Below, one piece after another: positions 8,859 through 17,436 of a stretch of DNA of 64,000 nucleotides. Each line of letters opens with the position of its first letter. The first letter of the stretch is position 1. The position numbers were made by a program, and so were the translations under genes. The notes under the pieces were generated by a model. That model was not told the origin of the DNA, did no database searches, and saw only the letters and a program-made list of their open reading frames with translations. The stretch is from Daejeonella sp. (lineage in GTDB: Bacteria > Bacteroidota > Bacteroidia > Sphingobacteriales > Sphingobacteriaceae), in contig NZ_JAFEIG010000026.1 of NCBI RefSeq assembly GCF_017495225.1, positions 22,365 through 86,364 of the forward strand, read 5' to 3'.

Positions 8859-9596
8859 TTATTTTCTTCCGCCAAATAGACGAAGAAGCATTAAAAATAG
8901 GTTGATAAAATCTAGGTAGAGGGTCAATGCACCCATAATTACCATTTTATTTGCGGATGCATCGCCATACTCAATTCCGGCAGCGATACGCTTTAATCTT
9001 TGCATATCATAGGCAGTTAATCCCACGAAGAGGGCTACACCAATGAAGCTGATGATATAATCTAGTTGACTGCTTCCTAAGAAGAAATTAACGATGCTTG
9101 CAATCACAATTCCTACAAGAGCCATCATTAAAATTGAACCAAATTTGGTTAAATCTGTTTGTGTTCTGTATCCGGCAATGGCCATTACTGCGAATAATAA
9201 GGATGCTGAAATAAAACATCCTAAAACAGAAGATGAGGTATAAACTAATAAAATATAGCTCAAACTAATTCCTGTTGCGGCAGAGTATAAAACAAAAATG
9301 AGGGCTAGAACAGGGAAGGATAATCTGTTCATACCGAATGACATCACCATAACAAATGCTAATGGAGCAAACATGGCGATAGTTCCTAAAGTTGTTCTTC
9401 CTCCAGTTTGTAAATCAATGAGCATACTTAAAAGCCCCTGATCGCTAGAGAATTGCCATGCAAAGCCTGCAGAGAGTGCAAGTGCAATAAACATCCATAA
9501 AAATACATTGGGAAGGAAATTTCTTGAAGTAATTCCACCTTCACGCTGAACAATTGGTTCTTGATTGTATTGATAAACGGTTTCTTTCTGTGACAT
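8859..9596 (-). CDS. Bax inhibitor-1/YccA family membrane protein
   Basis: This 245-residue inner membrane protein has about seven hydrophobic helices after a polar N-terminus (about residues 1-25). The C-terminal signature LTLYLDFINLFLMLLRLFGG, with GLTAYDMQRLK before it, is characteristic of the BI-1/YccA (TMBIM) family. Studied members form pH-sensitive calcium leak channels or act in membrane-protein quality control; the bacterial role is not settled. It is monocistronic here, bounded downstream by a strong terminator. Confidence 0.92.
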   Translation of the reverse strand: MSQKETVYQYNQEPIVQREGGITSRNFLPNVFLWMFIALALSAGFAWQFSSDQGLLSMLIDLQTGGRTTLGTIAMFAPLAFVMVMSFGMNRLSFPVLALIFVLYSAATGISLSYILLVYTSSSVLGCFISASLLFAVMAIAGYRTQTDLTKFGSILMMALVGIVIASIVNFFLGSSQLDYIISFIGVALFVGLTAYDMQRLKRIAAGIEYGDASANKMVIMGALTLYLDFINLFLMLLRLFGGRK

Positions 9597-9704
9597 CTTT
9601 TTAATTTTTATCGAATTTACTAAAAATGAATAATATTTTATGTGGGAGATAATTATTTAATGTTTTGGGATTAATTAAAAACATTCTGCAATTGCTGAAA
9701 ATCA

Positions 9705-10271
9705 CTAATTCAGTCTTTTGGTTAATTCCATCTCAACATTTTTATACAACTGGCTAGGCTTAAGATTTCGCCAGGCCATATCATCTAAATTGCCGCCAAA
9801 GTTGAGGTAATAATCGATATTATTCCGTTTAAACTCACTAATTACATGTTCCCTAAAGTTTATTCCGGCAATCCAGCCATCTTCCACATCTTGAAACCAC
9901 TCTTCATAGTAACAATCGTCTGATGAGTGATAGTTGAGTACATTTTCTCCGATGAGGATGAATTTATTGATGCCCTCATCAACCATTAGCTCGATTATTT
10001 CACGTTTGAGGGTCATTATATCATTGTGTAGGGCATCATTCCACTCGCCTATAAATTCAATAATGGCAAAACCAGTTTCATAATCGGCAAACAATACTTT
10101 TAAATATAATGTTTGAGAGCCGAAGAAATCCCATTGGGGATGTATCAGGTAGTTATAGATTTGCTTATCAAATTCAAATTCGCTATATTTTGTATCATAA
10201 AATGGCGAAAGTGGATCTTCAGAAGCGATGTAATCGTCTCTCCAGCGGTAATATGGTTCTATTTCGTGCAT
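9705..10271 (-). CDS. Conserved hypothetical cytosolic protein downstream of murQ
   Basis: This 188-residue protein is acidic and rich in Tyr, Trp and Asp, with no signal peptide or membrane segment. Visible features are YYRWRDDYIASEDPLSPFY at the N-terminus, a central FAIIEFIGEWNDALHNDI followed by FILIGENVLNYHSSDD, and a C-terminal YYLNFGGNLDDMAWRNLKPS. It starts 15 bp after the murQ stop, so the two are very likely cotranscribed. I do not recognise a named domain, and the context only hints at a link to cell-wall recycling. Confidence 0.75.
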   Translation of the reverse strand: MHEIEPYYRWRDDYIASEDPLSPFYDTKYSEFEFDKQIYNYLIHPQWDFFGSQTLYLKVLFADYETGFAIIEFIGEWNDALHNDIMTLKREIIELMVDEGINKFILIGENVLNYHSSDDCYYEEWFQDVEDGWIAGINFREHVISEFKRNNIDYYLNFGGNLDDMAWRNLKPSQLYKNVEMELTKRLN

Positions 10272-10286
10272 TTAAACCTTATCAGA

Positions 10287-11096
10287 TTATTTTGTTGGCG
10301 CATTTTCTACCGCCTTACGCACGCTACCATATTGATCTAGAAGCGATTGTGCGGTTTTTTCATCCAGATTAGTAGCCTGCATGATCATGTTAACTGCGCG
10401 GCCAACTAATTTTATATTGCTTAACTGCATATCAACCATTTTATTGCCTTTTACCTTGCCTAAACGGATCATAGTTGTTGTACTAATCATATTTAGGACT
10501 AACTTTTGGGCAGTTCCTGATTTCATGCGTGTTGATCCTGTTACAAATTCGGGGCCTACAACCACTTCAATAGGGTGTTTTGAGGCTTCAGCTACGGGAC
10601 TACCAGCATTACAAACAATACAACCCGTTTCTAATCCATTTTCATTCGCCTTTTTTAATCCGCCAATTACGTAGGGCGTAGTTCCTGAAGCCGCAATTCC
10701 AACGAGCACATCTTTATCAGAAATATTAAATTCTTGAAGGTCTTTCCATGCTTGTTCTGCATTGTCTTCTGCATTCTCCACTGCTTTACGGATGGCCTTA
10801 TCGCCACCAGCGATGATACCTACCACCATATCAAATGGAACACCATAGGTTGGAGGGCATTCAGAAGCATCCAAAATTCCAAGACGGCCGCTAGTGCCTG
10901 CACCAATATAAAATAGGCGACCCCCATTACTAATCTTTTCTACAATTACATTTACTAAGCTCTCAATGGCTGGAATAACCTTTTCAACAGCTAATGGAAC
11001 CGATTTATCTTCATTGTTTATGCCTGCTAGAAGCTCGGCTACCGACATTTTATCTAAGTCTGTGTAATTTGAATCTTGTTCTGTAGTTCTTTTCAT
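10287..11096 (-). CDS. murQ: N-acetylmuramic acid 6-phosphate etherase
   Basis: MurQ cleaves the D-lactyl ether of MurNAc-6-phosphate to give GlcNAc-6-phosphate during peptidoglycan recycling. The 269-residue protein has the SIS-domain signature FYIGAGTSGRLGILDASECP, then IIAGGDKAIRKAVENAEDN, VGIAASGTTPYVIGGL and VVGPEFVTGSTRMKSGTAQK, all standard for the family. It is slightly shorter than the E. coli enzyme but all core motifs are present. It appears to be cotranscribed with the downstream hypothetical gene. Confidence 0.96.
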   Translation of the reverse strand: MKRTTEQDSNYTDLDKMSVAELLAGINNEDKSVPLAVEKVIPAIESLVNVIVEKISNGGRLFYIGAGTSGRLGILDASECPPTYGVPFDMVVGIIAGGDKAIRKAVENAEDNAEQAWKDLQEFNISDKDVLVGIAASGTTPYVIGGLKKANENGLETGCIVCNAGSPVAEASKHPIEVVVGPEFVTGSTRMKSGTAQKLVLNMISTTTMIRLGKVKGNKMVDMQLSNIKLVGRAVNMIMQATNLDEKTAQSLLDQYGSVRKAVENAPTK

Positions 11097-11160
11097 TGTT
11101 AATATTTTCTGGGACTAAAATCGGAATATTATCTTGTAGCTGATAATTATTTGAAAATAA

Positions 11161-11191
11161 AAAACCCGTTCCGAAATTTCGAAACGGGTTT
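11161..11191 (-). terminator. Intrinsic terminator of the TonB receptor gene
   Basis: AAACCCGTT-cc-GAAATTTC-ga-AACGGGTTT forms a stem with one mismatched pair. On the minus strand it is followed by a run of T (TTTTTTATTTTC). It sits 20 bp after the receptor stop and ahead of murQ. Confidence 0.88.
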
Positions 11192-11210
11192 ATAGTCGAT
11201 TTTGATCGGA

Positions 11211-13424
11211 TTAAAAACTAATTTCAAATCCCGCAGTCACTAATCTAGGTAAGCCCACTCGAATTCCCTCAGGTCTTCTTGTGCTTATGTATCGTTCATT
11301 GCTCAGGTTTTTTACAGCAAGGTTTAAGCTCGCATTGGTCTTTGGGATGCGATAAAAAGCATTTGCATCAATAATATATCTGCTTTTTAATTGCCCTGTT
11401 CTACCATTTGCAGAAGCTCCAACAGTGTTTAATTCGTCTGTGAACTGCTCGCCGATATAATTTCCAGAGAGCCTGAAGCCAAAGCCATTCAAAAGGTTCA
11501 TTCCCACAGCATTCCATATCATCACATTGGCTGAGTAGGGTAGGGTATTGTTTTTAACATTCACGGCCTTCCCACCTGTCGCAATAAATCGATCACTGCT
11601 GTAAATTGAGTTTTGGAGAGTGAAGCTTGATTCTAAAGTGTAAGAACTTCTAGAGCCAATAATTTTGCCAAAATCAAACTTAAATCCTGCTTCTATACCC
11701 TTATGCATGGTTTGTCCGCCATTGATAACTCCAGTTGCATTTAAATTTCCGGAGGAGTTAGACACGGGAATGATTTGATTTTGAAAATCAAGAATGAAGG
11801 CCGTAAACTCGGCACTAAGCACATTGCCGATAGCTATACGTGTACCAAGCTCATAATTGGTGCTTAGTTCAGCATCTAAATTGTATGGCACACCTTCGGC
11901 AGTAATGGCGTCTTTGATGCGTGGAGGGGCAAAACCTTTATGCACGCCCGCAAATAAATTTATTTCATCGTTTATTGCATAGTTAAATCCAGCACCCGGA
12001 ATAAGCGCAAAAGTATTGTCGCTCGAAACAATATTCGTATCTCTAATCACATTATTTACATTATTGATGCGATATCTTCCACGTAAAATTTGACGCTCAT
12101 AATCAAAGTTTTCTAAGCGTAAACCTGCATTTAGGGATAGTTTTTTTGTGATATTGAAGGTGTTTTGTGCATAAGCACTGAATGAGTTTCCTGTTCTAAC
12201 TTCTTTATCTCGTAAAAGTCCATCGGAAGTATTAGCATTTGAGCCCACTACAAATTGTTCATCTGCTTTTTCGTAGAGATAGCGAATCCCTGTTTCCAGC
12301 TCATTTTTAATATTGAGGAAATTATGATTGATGCTTAGGCGGGGTTCAATACCCGCGACTTCAAATTGGCGGTTACGGTTTCCCGTAGAGTTGAGCATGT
12401 AAACAGCGCCATTTGCTATGCTAGAATTTCCCCAAATAACACCTGTTTTATTGGAAGCGGATGAATTGAATGAAAAATCCTGTCTTTGCCAGTTGCGGCT
12501 TGTTGTATAGGCGTATGCAGTAGTTTTGAGACTTATATTTTCATTGAATTGGAATTGGTGGGTAGTGCTTGCAGAAAGTCGCTTGATGGGTAAATTATCA
12601 AAGCCCGCCATTCTCACAAAGTCTTGCTCACCTTGATCGAACATGGTTTGGGTTAAACCGATGTATGTTGAATTTGATTGCTCATCATAAAATCCTAATT
12701 TGATTCCAAGATTTGATTTTTCATTGAGTTCGATTTTTATTTTCGCTGATAGGTCGTTAAGTCTGAAATTCGTCATTCCAAGTTCATCGGCTCTCTTATG
12801 AAGGTAAGAAACTAAAAATCCGGTTTTTCCAATGGTATTTCCATAAGATGCAAAGCCTGAAAAATAACCGTCTTTTGCGCCTGATAATTTAATTCTAGTT
12901 GCTTCGGATGATGGAGGGTCTGCTGTGAAAAAGTTTACTACACCGCCTATGGTTTGCGGACCGAACAGAATTTGTCCGCTGCCTTTTAATATTTCTATTC
13001 CCGACATTTTATCGATCGAGGGAGTAAAATACATCTCAGGTTCGCCATATGGGCCTAATGCAATGGGAACACCATCTTCAAGCATAAGTATATTGCGACT
13101 TCTGTCAGGGTCTAATCCGCGAATACTAATATTTAATCTAAGTCCCGCACCTTCTTCATCCACCACATTAATTCCTGTCACTTTACGAAGTAGCTCATTG
13201 GATGTAAGTGGAGCAAATTGCTTGATGTCTCGTGAACCTAAAATGATTGCTGAACCTGGAGTTTTACTGATTAAACCATCGCGTTTACCAATTATCATGA
13301 TCTGTGGCATCTCAATGATGGTGCTGTCTGAAAGTTTAGGGGCTTCAGTAGATTTTTTGTCTTGACCAAAAAGACTAACGCTTATAAGTAAACTGGTTAA
13401 AAGTACCGTAGATATTCGTATCAT
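11211..13424 (-). CDS. TonB-dependent receptor, FecA-like
   Basis: The 737-residue protein has a signal peptide (residues 1-20, LISVSLFG then Q), a TonB-box region, a plug domain (about 40-170: GSAIILGSRDIKQFAP, NISIRGLDPDRSRNIL, GSGQILFGPQTIGGVVNF) and a long barrel ending in the aromatic-terminated strand VTAGFEISF. The plug lacks the carboxypeptidase-like prefix of SusC proteins. Overall features (SNSTYIGLTQ, RRPEGIRVGLPR) suggest the FecA/ferric-siderophore branch, so the substrate is probably an iron complex; this is inference. It is monocistronic with its own terminator. A 31-bp near-palindrome lies 64 bp upstream and may be its operator. Confidence 0.85.
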   Translation of the reverse strand: MIRISTVLLTSLLISVSLFGQDKKSTEAPKLSDSTIIEMPQIMIIGKRDGLISKTPGSAIILGSRDIKQFAPLTSNELLRKVTGINVVDEEGAGLRLNISIRGLDPDRSRNILMLEDGVPIALGPYGEPEMYFTPSIDKMSGIEILKGSGQILFGPQTIGGVVNFFTADPPSSEATRIKLSGAKDGYFSGFASYGNTIGKTGFLVSYLHKRADELGMTNFRLNDLSAKIKIELNEKSNLGIKLGFYDEQSNSTYIGLTQTMFDQGEQDFVRMAGFDNLPIKRLSASTTHQFQFNENISLKTTAYAYTTSRNWQRQDFSFNSSASNKTGVIWGNSSIANGAVYMLNSTGNRNRQFEVAGIEPRLSINHNFLNIKNELETGIRYLYEKADEQFVVGSNANTSDGLLRDKEVRTGNSFSAYAQNTFNITKKLSLNAGLRLENFDYERQILRGRYRINNVNNVIRDTNIVSSDNTFALIPGAGFNYAINDEINLFAGVHKGFAPPRIKDAITAEGVPYNLDAELSTNYELGTRIAIGNVLSAEFTAFILDFQNQIIPVSNSSGNLNATGVINGGQTMHKGIEAGFKFDFGKIIGSRSSYTLESSFTLQNSIYSSDRFIATGGKAVNVKNNTLPYSANVMIWNAVGMNLLNGFGFRLSGNYIGEQFTDELNTVGASANGRTGQLKSRYIIDANAFYRIPKTNASLNLAVKNLSNERYISTRRPEGIRVGLPRLVTAGFEISF

Positions 13425-13487
13425 TTTATTTAGACTAATTTTAAATAGTCCGCAATGATACGACGAGAATTTGAAAAAATCAAATTA

Positions 13488-13518
13488 TTTAGAATGATTA
13501 TTAATAATAATTTCTAAA
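13488..13518. promoter_or_regulatory. Near-palindromic operator candidate upstream of the TonB receptor
   Basis: The halves TTTAGAATGATTATT and AATAATAATTTCTAAA mirror each other almost perfectly around an AT-rich centre. The element is 64 bp upstream of the receptor start. Size, AT-richness and location fit a Fur-type iron box, although the bases differ from the E. coli consensus. Assignment to Fur is inference. Confidence 0.45.
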
Positions 13519-13631
13519 TCTTGTTTTTAGGTTCAAATATTGCTTTTGGATGATAATTTCAAGCAATTTGTAGATAGGCGATAGACCTTAAGTTAGATTT
13601 ATCGCCTAAAAATGAATGGTTTAGGATTGTA

Positions 13632-13820
13632 TTATTTGATAGAGTCTTTTTTAAGACTGTCTTGCATCAAAGAATCAGCCATTATTGCTGAATTAAGCAT
13701 TGAATCGGCGGCAGCAGCCTCCTGAAGTGAATCTTGCTTGTCAATTGTTTGTTGATCTGTATTATTACAAGCGTAAGAAAACAAGGCTATTGCAGTAATT
13801 AGAAATAAGATTTTTTTCAT
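13632..13820 (-). CDS. Small lipoprotein with DS(L/M) repeats
   Basis: This 62-residue protein starts MKKILFLITAIALFSYAC, a clear lipoprotein signal with Cys18 followed by NNT. The mature part is short, acidic and low complexity, with repeated DSL/DSM motifs (DSLQEA, DSMLNS, DSLMQDSLKKDS). Such short lipoproteins are frequent in Bacteroidota and have no known function. It starts 14 bp after the der stop, so it is probably cotranscribed with der. Confidence 0.75.
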   Translation of the reverse strand: MKKILFLITAIALFSYACNNTDQQTIDKQDSLQEAAAADSMLNSAIMADSLMQDSLKKDSIK

Positions 13821-13834
13821 GTTTTAATTTGCTT

Positions 13835-15136
13835 TTATTTCTGTCTAAAGAATATTTGAATTGGCACTCCACTGAAGTCGAAATGTTCACGTAATTTATT
13901 CTCCACAAAGCGCTTATAAGGTTCTTTAATGTATTGTGGGAGATTACAGAAAAAGGCAAACATAGGTGATGAGCCATTAATTTGAGTCACATATTTGATT
14001 TTCACGTATTTTCCTTTCACTGCCGGTGGAGGGTAATTTTCGATGATTGGAAGCATCACATCGTTCAATTTGGAGGTTGGGATCTTTTTAAGTTTATTTT
14101 CATAGACTTTTGATGCGGCCTCTAATGATTTGTAGATTCTTTGCTTCTCAACAACGGACGTAAATACGATGGGCACATCAGTAAATGGAGCGATTTTTTG
14201 ATAGATCTGTTCTTCAAAAACACCAGTTGTTTTAGTGTTTTTTTCGATAAGGTCCCATTTATTTACGAGGATAACAATTCCTTTTTTGTTTTTCTCAGCT
14301 AAGTGAAAGATGTTAATATCCTGTGATTCAATGCCTTCTACAGCATCAATCATTAAAATCACAACATCTGCTTCTTCCAATGCTTTGATGGTACGCATCA
14401 CCGAATAAAACTCAATATTTTCTTTGACTTTAGTTTTTTTACGGAGACCAGCGGTATCAATAAGCATAAATTCATGCCCAAATTGATTGTAATGAATGTG
14501 TATTGAGTCGCGGGTAGTCCCAGCAATCGGAGTTACAATATTTCTATCGCGGCCGATTAAAGCATTTATTAGGGATGATTTACCCACATTTGGGCGACCA
14601 ACAATTGCATATTTAGGCAATTGATTTTCATTTTCATCTTCTGGTTCGAAGTGTTTAATAACTTCATCTAGCAGTTCGCCTGTGCCTGAACCCGACATGG
14701 ATGAAAGGGGATAAATTTCGCCTAGTCCAAGACCGTAAAATACACTTGCATCCGTAATTCTTTGGTTATTATCCACTTTATTGACCACTACAAAAACAGG
14801 CTTCTTGCTGCGGCGTAATAATTTAGCGATATCATCATCTAGGTCGGTGATACCTGTTACCACATCCACCATAAAAAGAATTACGGTAGCTTCCTCAATG
14901 GCTATCACTACTTGCTCACGTATAGCGGCCTCAAATACATCGTCTGAGTTAGCAACATAGCCACCAGTGTCAATTACTGTAAAATGCTTGTCGGTCCACT
15001 CAGCAACCCCATAATGCCTATCACGGGTCACACCACTGAAGTCGTCAACTATCGCTTTGCGGGTTTCGGTTAATCTGTTGTATAAAGTCGATTTTCCCAC
15101 ATTCGGGCGACCTACTATTGCTACGATATTGCTCAT
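13835..15136 (-). CDS. der: Ribosome-assembly GTPase Der (EngA)
   Basis: This 433-residue protein has the diagnostic double GTPase layout. Domain 1 carries [14 protein letters not shown] (about residues 8-21), DTGGYV and NKVD. Domain 2 carries [24 protein letters not shown] and NKWD. A C-terminal KH-like domain (about 350-430) ends in PIQIFFRQK. Der acts in 50S subunit assembly. The start at 15136 ([17 protein letters not shown]) is unambiguous. It lies downstream of era on the same strand, separated by 260 bp of simple repeats. Confidence 0.97.
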   Translation of the reverse strand: MSNIVAIVGRPNVGKSTLYNRLTETRKAIVDDFSGVTRDRHYGVAEWTDKHFTVIDTGGYVANSDDVFEAAIREQVVIAIEEATVILFMVDVVTGITDLDDDIAKLLRRSKKPVFVVVNKVDNNQRITDASVFYGLGLGEIYPLSSMSGSGTGELLDEVIKHFEPEDENENQLPKYAIVGRPNVGKSSLINALIGRDRNIVTPIAGTTRDSIHIHYNQFGHEFMLIDTAGLRKKTKVKENIEFYSVMRTIKALEEADVVILMIDAVEGIESQDINIFHLAEKNKKGIVILVNKWDLIEKNTKTTGVFEEQIYQKIAPFTDVPIVFTSVVEKQRIYKSLEAASKVYENKLKKIPTSKLNDVMLPIIENYPPPAVKGKYVKIKYVTQINGSSPMFAFFCNLPQYIKEPYKRFVENKLREHFDFSGVPIQIFFRQK

Positions 15137-15146
15137 TTTTTTTATT

Positions 15147-15397
15147 TAGTACAAAGTAATTAGTACAAAGTATTTAGTACTCAGTACTGGTTACTCTAAT
15201 TTTTAAATTATTTCTTATTTTTTTAAAAGATTTTTTTGATGGTTTAATCTCCATTAACTTCACTCTCACATCTCCCATCTCATATTTCACATCTCACATC
15301 TCACATCTCATATCTCATATCTCATATCTCACATCTCATATCTCACATCTCACATCTCACATCTCATATCTCACATCTCACATCTCCCATCTCCCCT
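15147..15397. repeat. Simple repeats between era and der
   Basis: Two repeats fill this gap. At 15147-15187 the motif AGTACAAAGTATTTAGTAC occurs in tandem variants and resembles the AGTACAGAGTATTTAGTAC element of the composite repeats near 1.1 and 2.6 kb. From about 15258 to 15397 there is a long array of ATCTCACATCTCATATCTCA-type units, period about 10 bp. No gene is present. Confidence 0.85.
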
Positions 15398-16276
15398 CTA
15401 ATCATCATACCCAAAACTCTTCAAATAGTTCTTTCTATTTCTCCAATCGGGGATCACCTTGACAAACATTTCTAAAAACACTTTTTTCTGAAGGAACTCT
15501 TCCATGTCTTTACGGGCGTATGTACCTACTTTTTTCAGCATTTCGCCGGCTTTACCGATAATGATATTTTTTTGTGAATCGCGTTCAACAATAATTTCGG
15601 AGCTTATACGAATAATCTTTGCTTCATCTTTAAACGAAGTAATAATGACTTCAGTACTGTATGGAATTTCTTTATCGTAGAGTTTAAACACTTTTTCGCG
15701 GATTATTTCTGAGACGAAGAAGCGTTCATTTCTATCGGTTAGCGTGTCTTTATCATAATAGGGTGGATGTTCTGGCAGATTATCCATGATGAATTGCATG
15801 ACTGCAGGTACATTATGGTCATGGAGGGCCGAAACAGCAAAAATGGCTTTAGGTTTAAGTTTTTCTTCCCAATAAAGTATTTTTTCTTTCACCACATCCT
15901 CGTTTGACTTATCTATTTTATTGATAATCACTGCGATAGGGGAGCTAGTTTTTGCTAATTTCTCAAGCACATCATTTTCGTCGTACTTTTCGTTAATGTC
16001 GGTCACAAATAAGATGATATCTGCGTCGACTAAGGAGCCATTTACGAAACTCATCATCGATTCTTGCATTCCATACACCGGTTTTATCACTCCGGGGGTA
16101 TCCGAAAAGACTAATTGTGAGTCGGGTTCATTAACAATGCCTAAAATTCTGTGACGAGTAGTTTGTGCCTTTGGAGTGACTATAGACAGTTTTTCTCCTA
16201 CTAAGGCGTTCATTAGGGTTGATTTACCAACATTTGGTTTCCCAATCAAACTAATAAATCCGGCTTTATGCGACAT
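15398..16276 (-). CDS. era: GTPase Era
   Basis: Era binds the 3' end of 16S rRNA and helps 30S maturation. The 292-residue protein, started at ATG 16276 (MSHKAGFISLIGKPNVGKST), has G1 GKPNVGKST, G3 DTPG, G4 NKID and a C-terminal KH domain with the loop NIIIGKAGEMLKKVGTYAR. A longer frame from 16339 adds 21 residues unlike any Era N-terminus and is rejected. The gene lies upstream of der on the same strand and is divergent from the tRNA operon. Confidence 0.97.
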   Translation of the reverse strand: MSHKAGFISLIGKPNVGKSTLMNALVGEKLSIVTPKAQTTRHRILGIVNEPDSQLVFSDTPGVIKPVYGMQESMMSFVNGSLVDADIILFVTDINEKYDENDVLEKLAKTSSPIAVIINKIDKSNEDVVKEKILYWEEKLKPKAIFAVSALHDHNVPAVMQFIMDNLPEHPPYYDKDTLTDRNERFFVSEIIREKVFKLYDKEIPYSTEVIITSFKDEAKIIRISSEIIVERDSQKNIIIGKAGEMLKKVGTYARKDMEEFLQKKVFLEMFVKVIPDWRNRKNYLKSFGYDD

Positions 16277-16299
16277 GAAAAAAATTATTTTAAAATATA

Positions 16300-16331
16300 T
16301 TTGCAATGCAAAGAAACGAAATATATCTTTG
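16300..16331 (+). promoter_or_regulatory. Bacteroidota-type promoter of the tRNA operon
   Basis: TTTG (16300-16303), a 20-bp spacer and TATCTTTG (16324-16331) match the Bacteroidota sigma consensus TTTG-N19-21-TAnnTTTG exactly. The predicted start, about 7 bp downstream near 16338, is 46 bp upstream of tRNA-fMet. Confidence 0.85.
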
Positions 16332-16383
16332 CAGTCCAATTTAAAAGCAACGGTTTAACGATTGAAGCAATAAATTGTCAGAG

Positions 16384-16456
<73 letters not shown>

Positions 16457-16494
16457 CCCAGGTTGAGAAGCTGAAAGACGCTTCAATCTTTAAT

Positions 16495-16566
16495 GGCCCG
16501 TTCGTCTAGGGGTGAGGACGCCAGATTTTCATTCTGGAAACAGGGGTTCGATTCCCCTACGGGCTA
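16495..16566 (+). tRNA. tRNA-Glu (TTC)
   Basis: A complete 72-nt cloverleaf: acceptor GGCCCGT/ACGGGCT, anticodon arm CCAGA-TTTTCAT-TCTGG with anticodon TTC, and T-arm CAGGG-GTTCGAT-TCCCCT type. CCA is not encoded. It is 38 bp after tRNA-fMet, in the same transcript, and is followed at once by an intrinsic terminator. Confidence 0.95.
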
Positions 16567-16568
16567 CG

Positions 16569-16601
16569 AAACCCGCTTTACGAGAGTAGAGCGGGTTTTT
16601 T
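16569..16601 (+). terminator. Intrinsic terminator of the tRNA operon
   Basis: AAACCCGCT (16569-16577) and AGCGGGTTT (16590-16598) pair over nine bases, followed by TTT, giving a six-base T-run at 16596-16601. It starts 3 bp after tRNA-Glu. A nearly identical copy of the terminator and its downstream 15 bp lies at 17303-17350. Confidence 0.92.
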
Positions 16602-16631
16602 GCGTTTGTGGGGTTTGGGAATGGCGTCGTA

Positions 16632-16788
16632 GAGACACACGGCCGTGTGTCTCATATTTATTATAAATAAAATTTCGTTGATACACACGGTCGTGTGTCT
16701 AATATTTATAACAATAAATACACACAATCGCATGTCTAATATTTTCGAAACAGTAAAATTTATAAGAGACACACGGCCGTGTGTCTCT
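16632..16788. repeat. Array of four ACACGGCCGTGT palindromes
   Basis: Perfect palindromes built on GAGACACACGG/CCGTGTGTCTC lie at 16632-16653 and 16765-16788. Two decayed versions (ACACACGGTCGTGTGT near 16683-16698 and ACACACAATCGCATGTCT near 16720-16736) lie between them. Centres are about 48, 38 and 48 bp apart and the linkers share TATTTATAA. This resembles a REP-type palindrome cluster. Open frames across it are not genes. Confidence 0.8.
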
Positions 16789-17013
16789 ACATCGTGTTTT
16801 TTAATCCGTTTAATATTTTCCAGAACATAAATTATTCTAAAATTTAATCTTAGTTATATTTTTATTTTTTAAGAAATTTTTAATAATTTTAAGAAACAAA
16901 ATACATCAGAATGATCTTTTGCTATTATTAATGCTTCCGAGATTTCTGAGAGTCGGCTGATTGCCTGAGGATAGTTAGTTTTGACATACCTTGTGCCGTC
17001 ACAATTTATTTAG

Positions 17014-17271
17014 ATGTCGCCTAGCCCAATCGTAAAAAACAAAATATACAAATTTATGAGTCTTAAACGTATCAAAATTAAAATGTTTATCAATTTTTTA
17101 TTCGCTATTGTAGCTTTTGTTTTTGGCTTAGTATTGGTTATTCATCATGAGCGAAAAATCGGAGAGTTCTTGATGTTATCAGCAGTTGTTTCTAAGTTAA
17201 AGGGACTGTATCTCTTGTATTTGTATAATAAGATTCAATCTCAGACCCAAGCCAATGGTCTTAGATCCTAG
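17014..17271 (+). CDS. Possible small membrane-anchored protein
   Basis: The frame encodes 85 residues with one strong hydrophobic segment at about 25-43 (FLFAIVAFVFGLVLVI) after a basic stretch and a second weaker one near 50-70. ATGs occur at codons 1, 15 and 24. No family is recognised. It lies inside the 730-bp segment bounded by duplicated terminators, and the second terminator copy follows the stop by 31 bp, which weakly supports it as a real gene. Confidence 0.35.
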   Translation: MSPSPIVKNKIYKFMSLKRIKIKMFINFLFAIVAFVFGLVLVIHHERKIGEFLMLSAVVSKLKGLYLLYLYNKIQSQTQANGLRS

Positions 17272-17302
17272 CTATTGCTTTTAGGGCCTCCTAAGGAATA
17301 TA

Positions 17303-17350
17303 AAACCCGCTTTACGAGATTAGAGCGGGTTTTTTGCTTTTGTGGGGTTT
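17303..17350 (+). terminator. Second copy of the tRNA-operon terminator
   Basis: These 48 bp match 16569-16616 at 46 positions, covering the AAACCCGCT...AGCGGGTTT hairpin, the T-run and the following TTTGTGGGGTTT. Its hairpin should end transcripts entering from 17271. The match extends past the functional terminator, which points to duplication of a DNA segment rather than convergence. Confidence 0.85.
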
Positions 17351-17436
17351 AAAATGAGAATATGTTTTTCTGGTTTGGCCTGCGATTTGGTTTAATTCTC
17401 TGAAAAGCTGATATTTATAAATTAATTGATGCTAAC

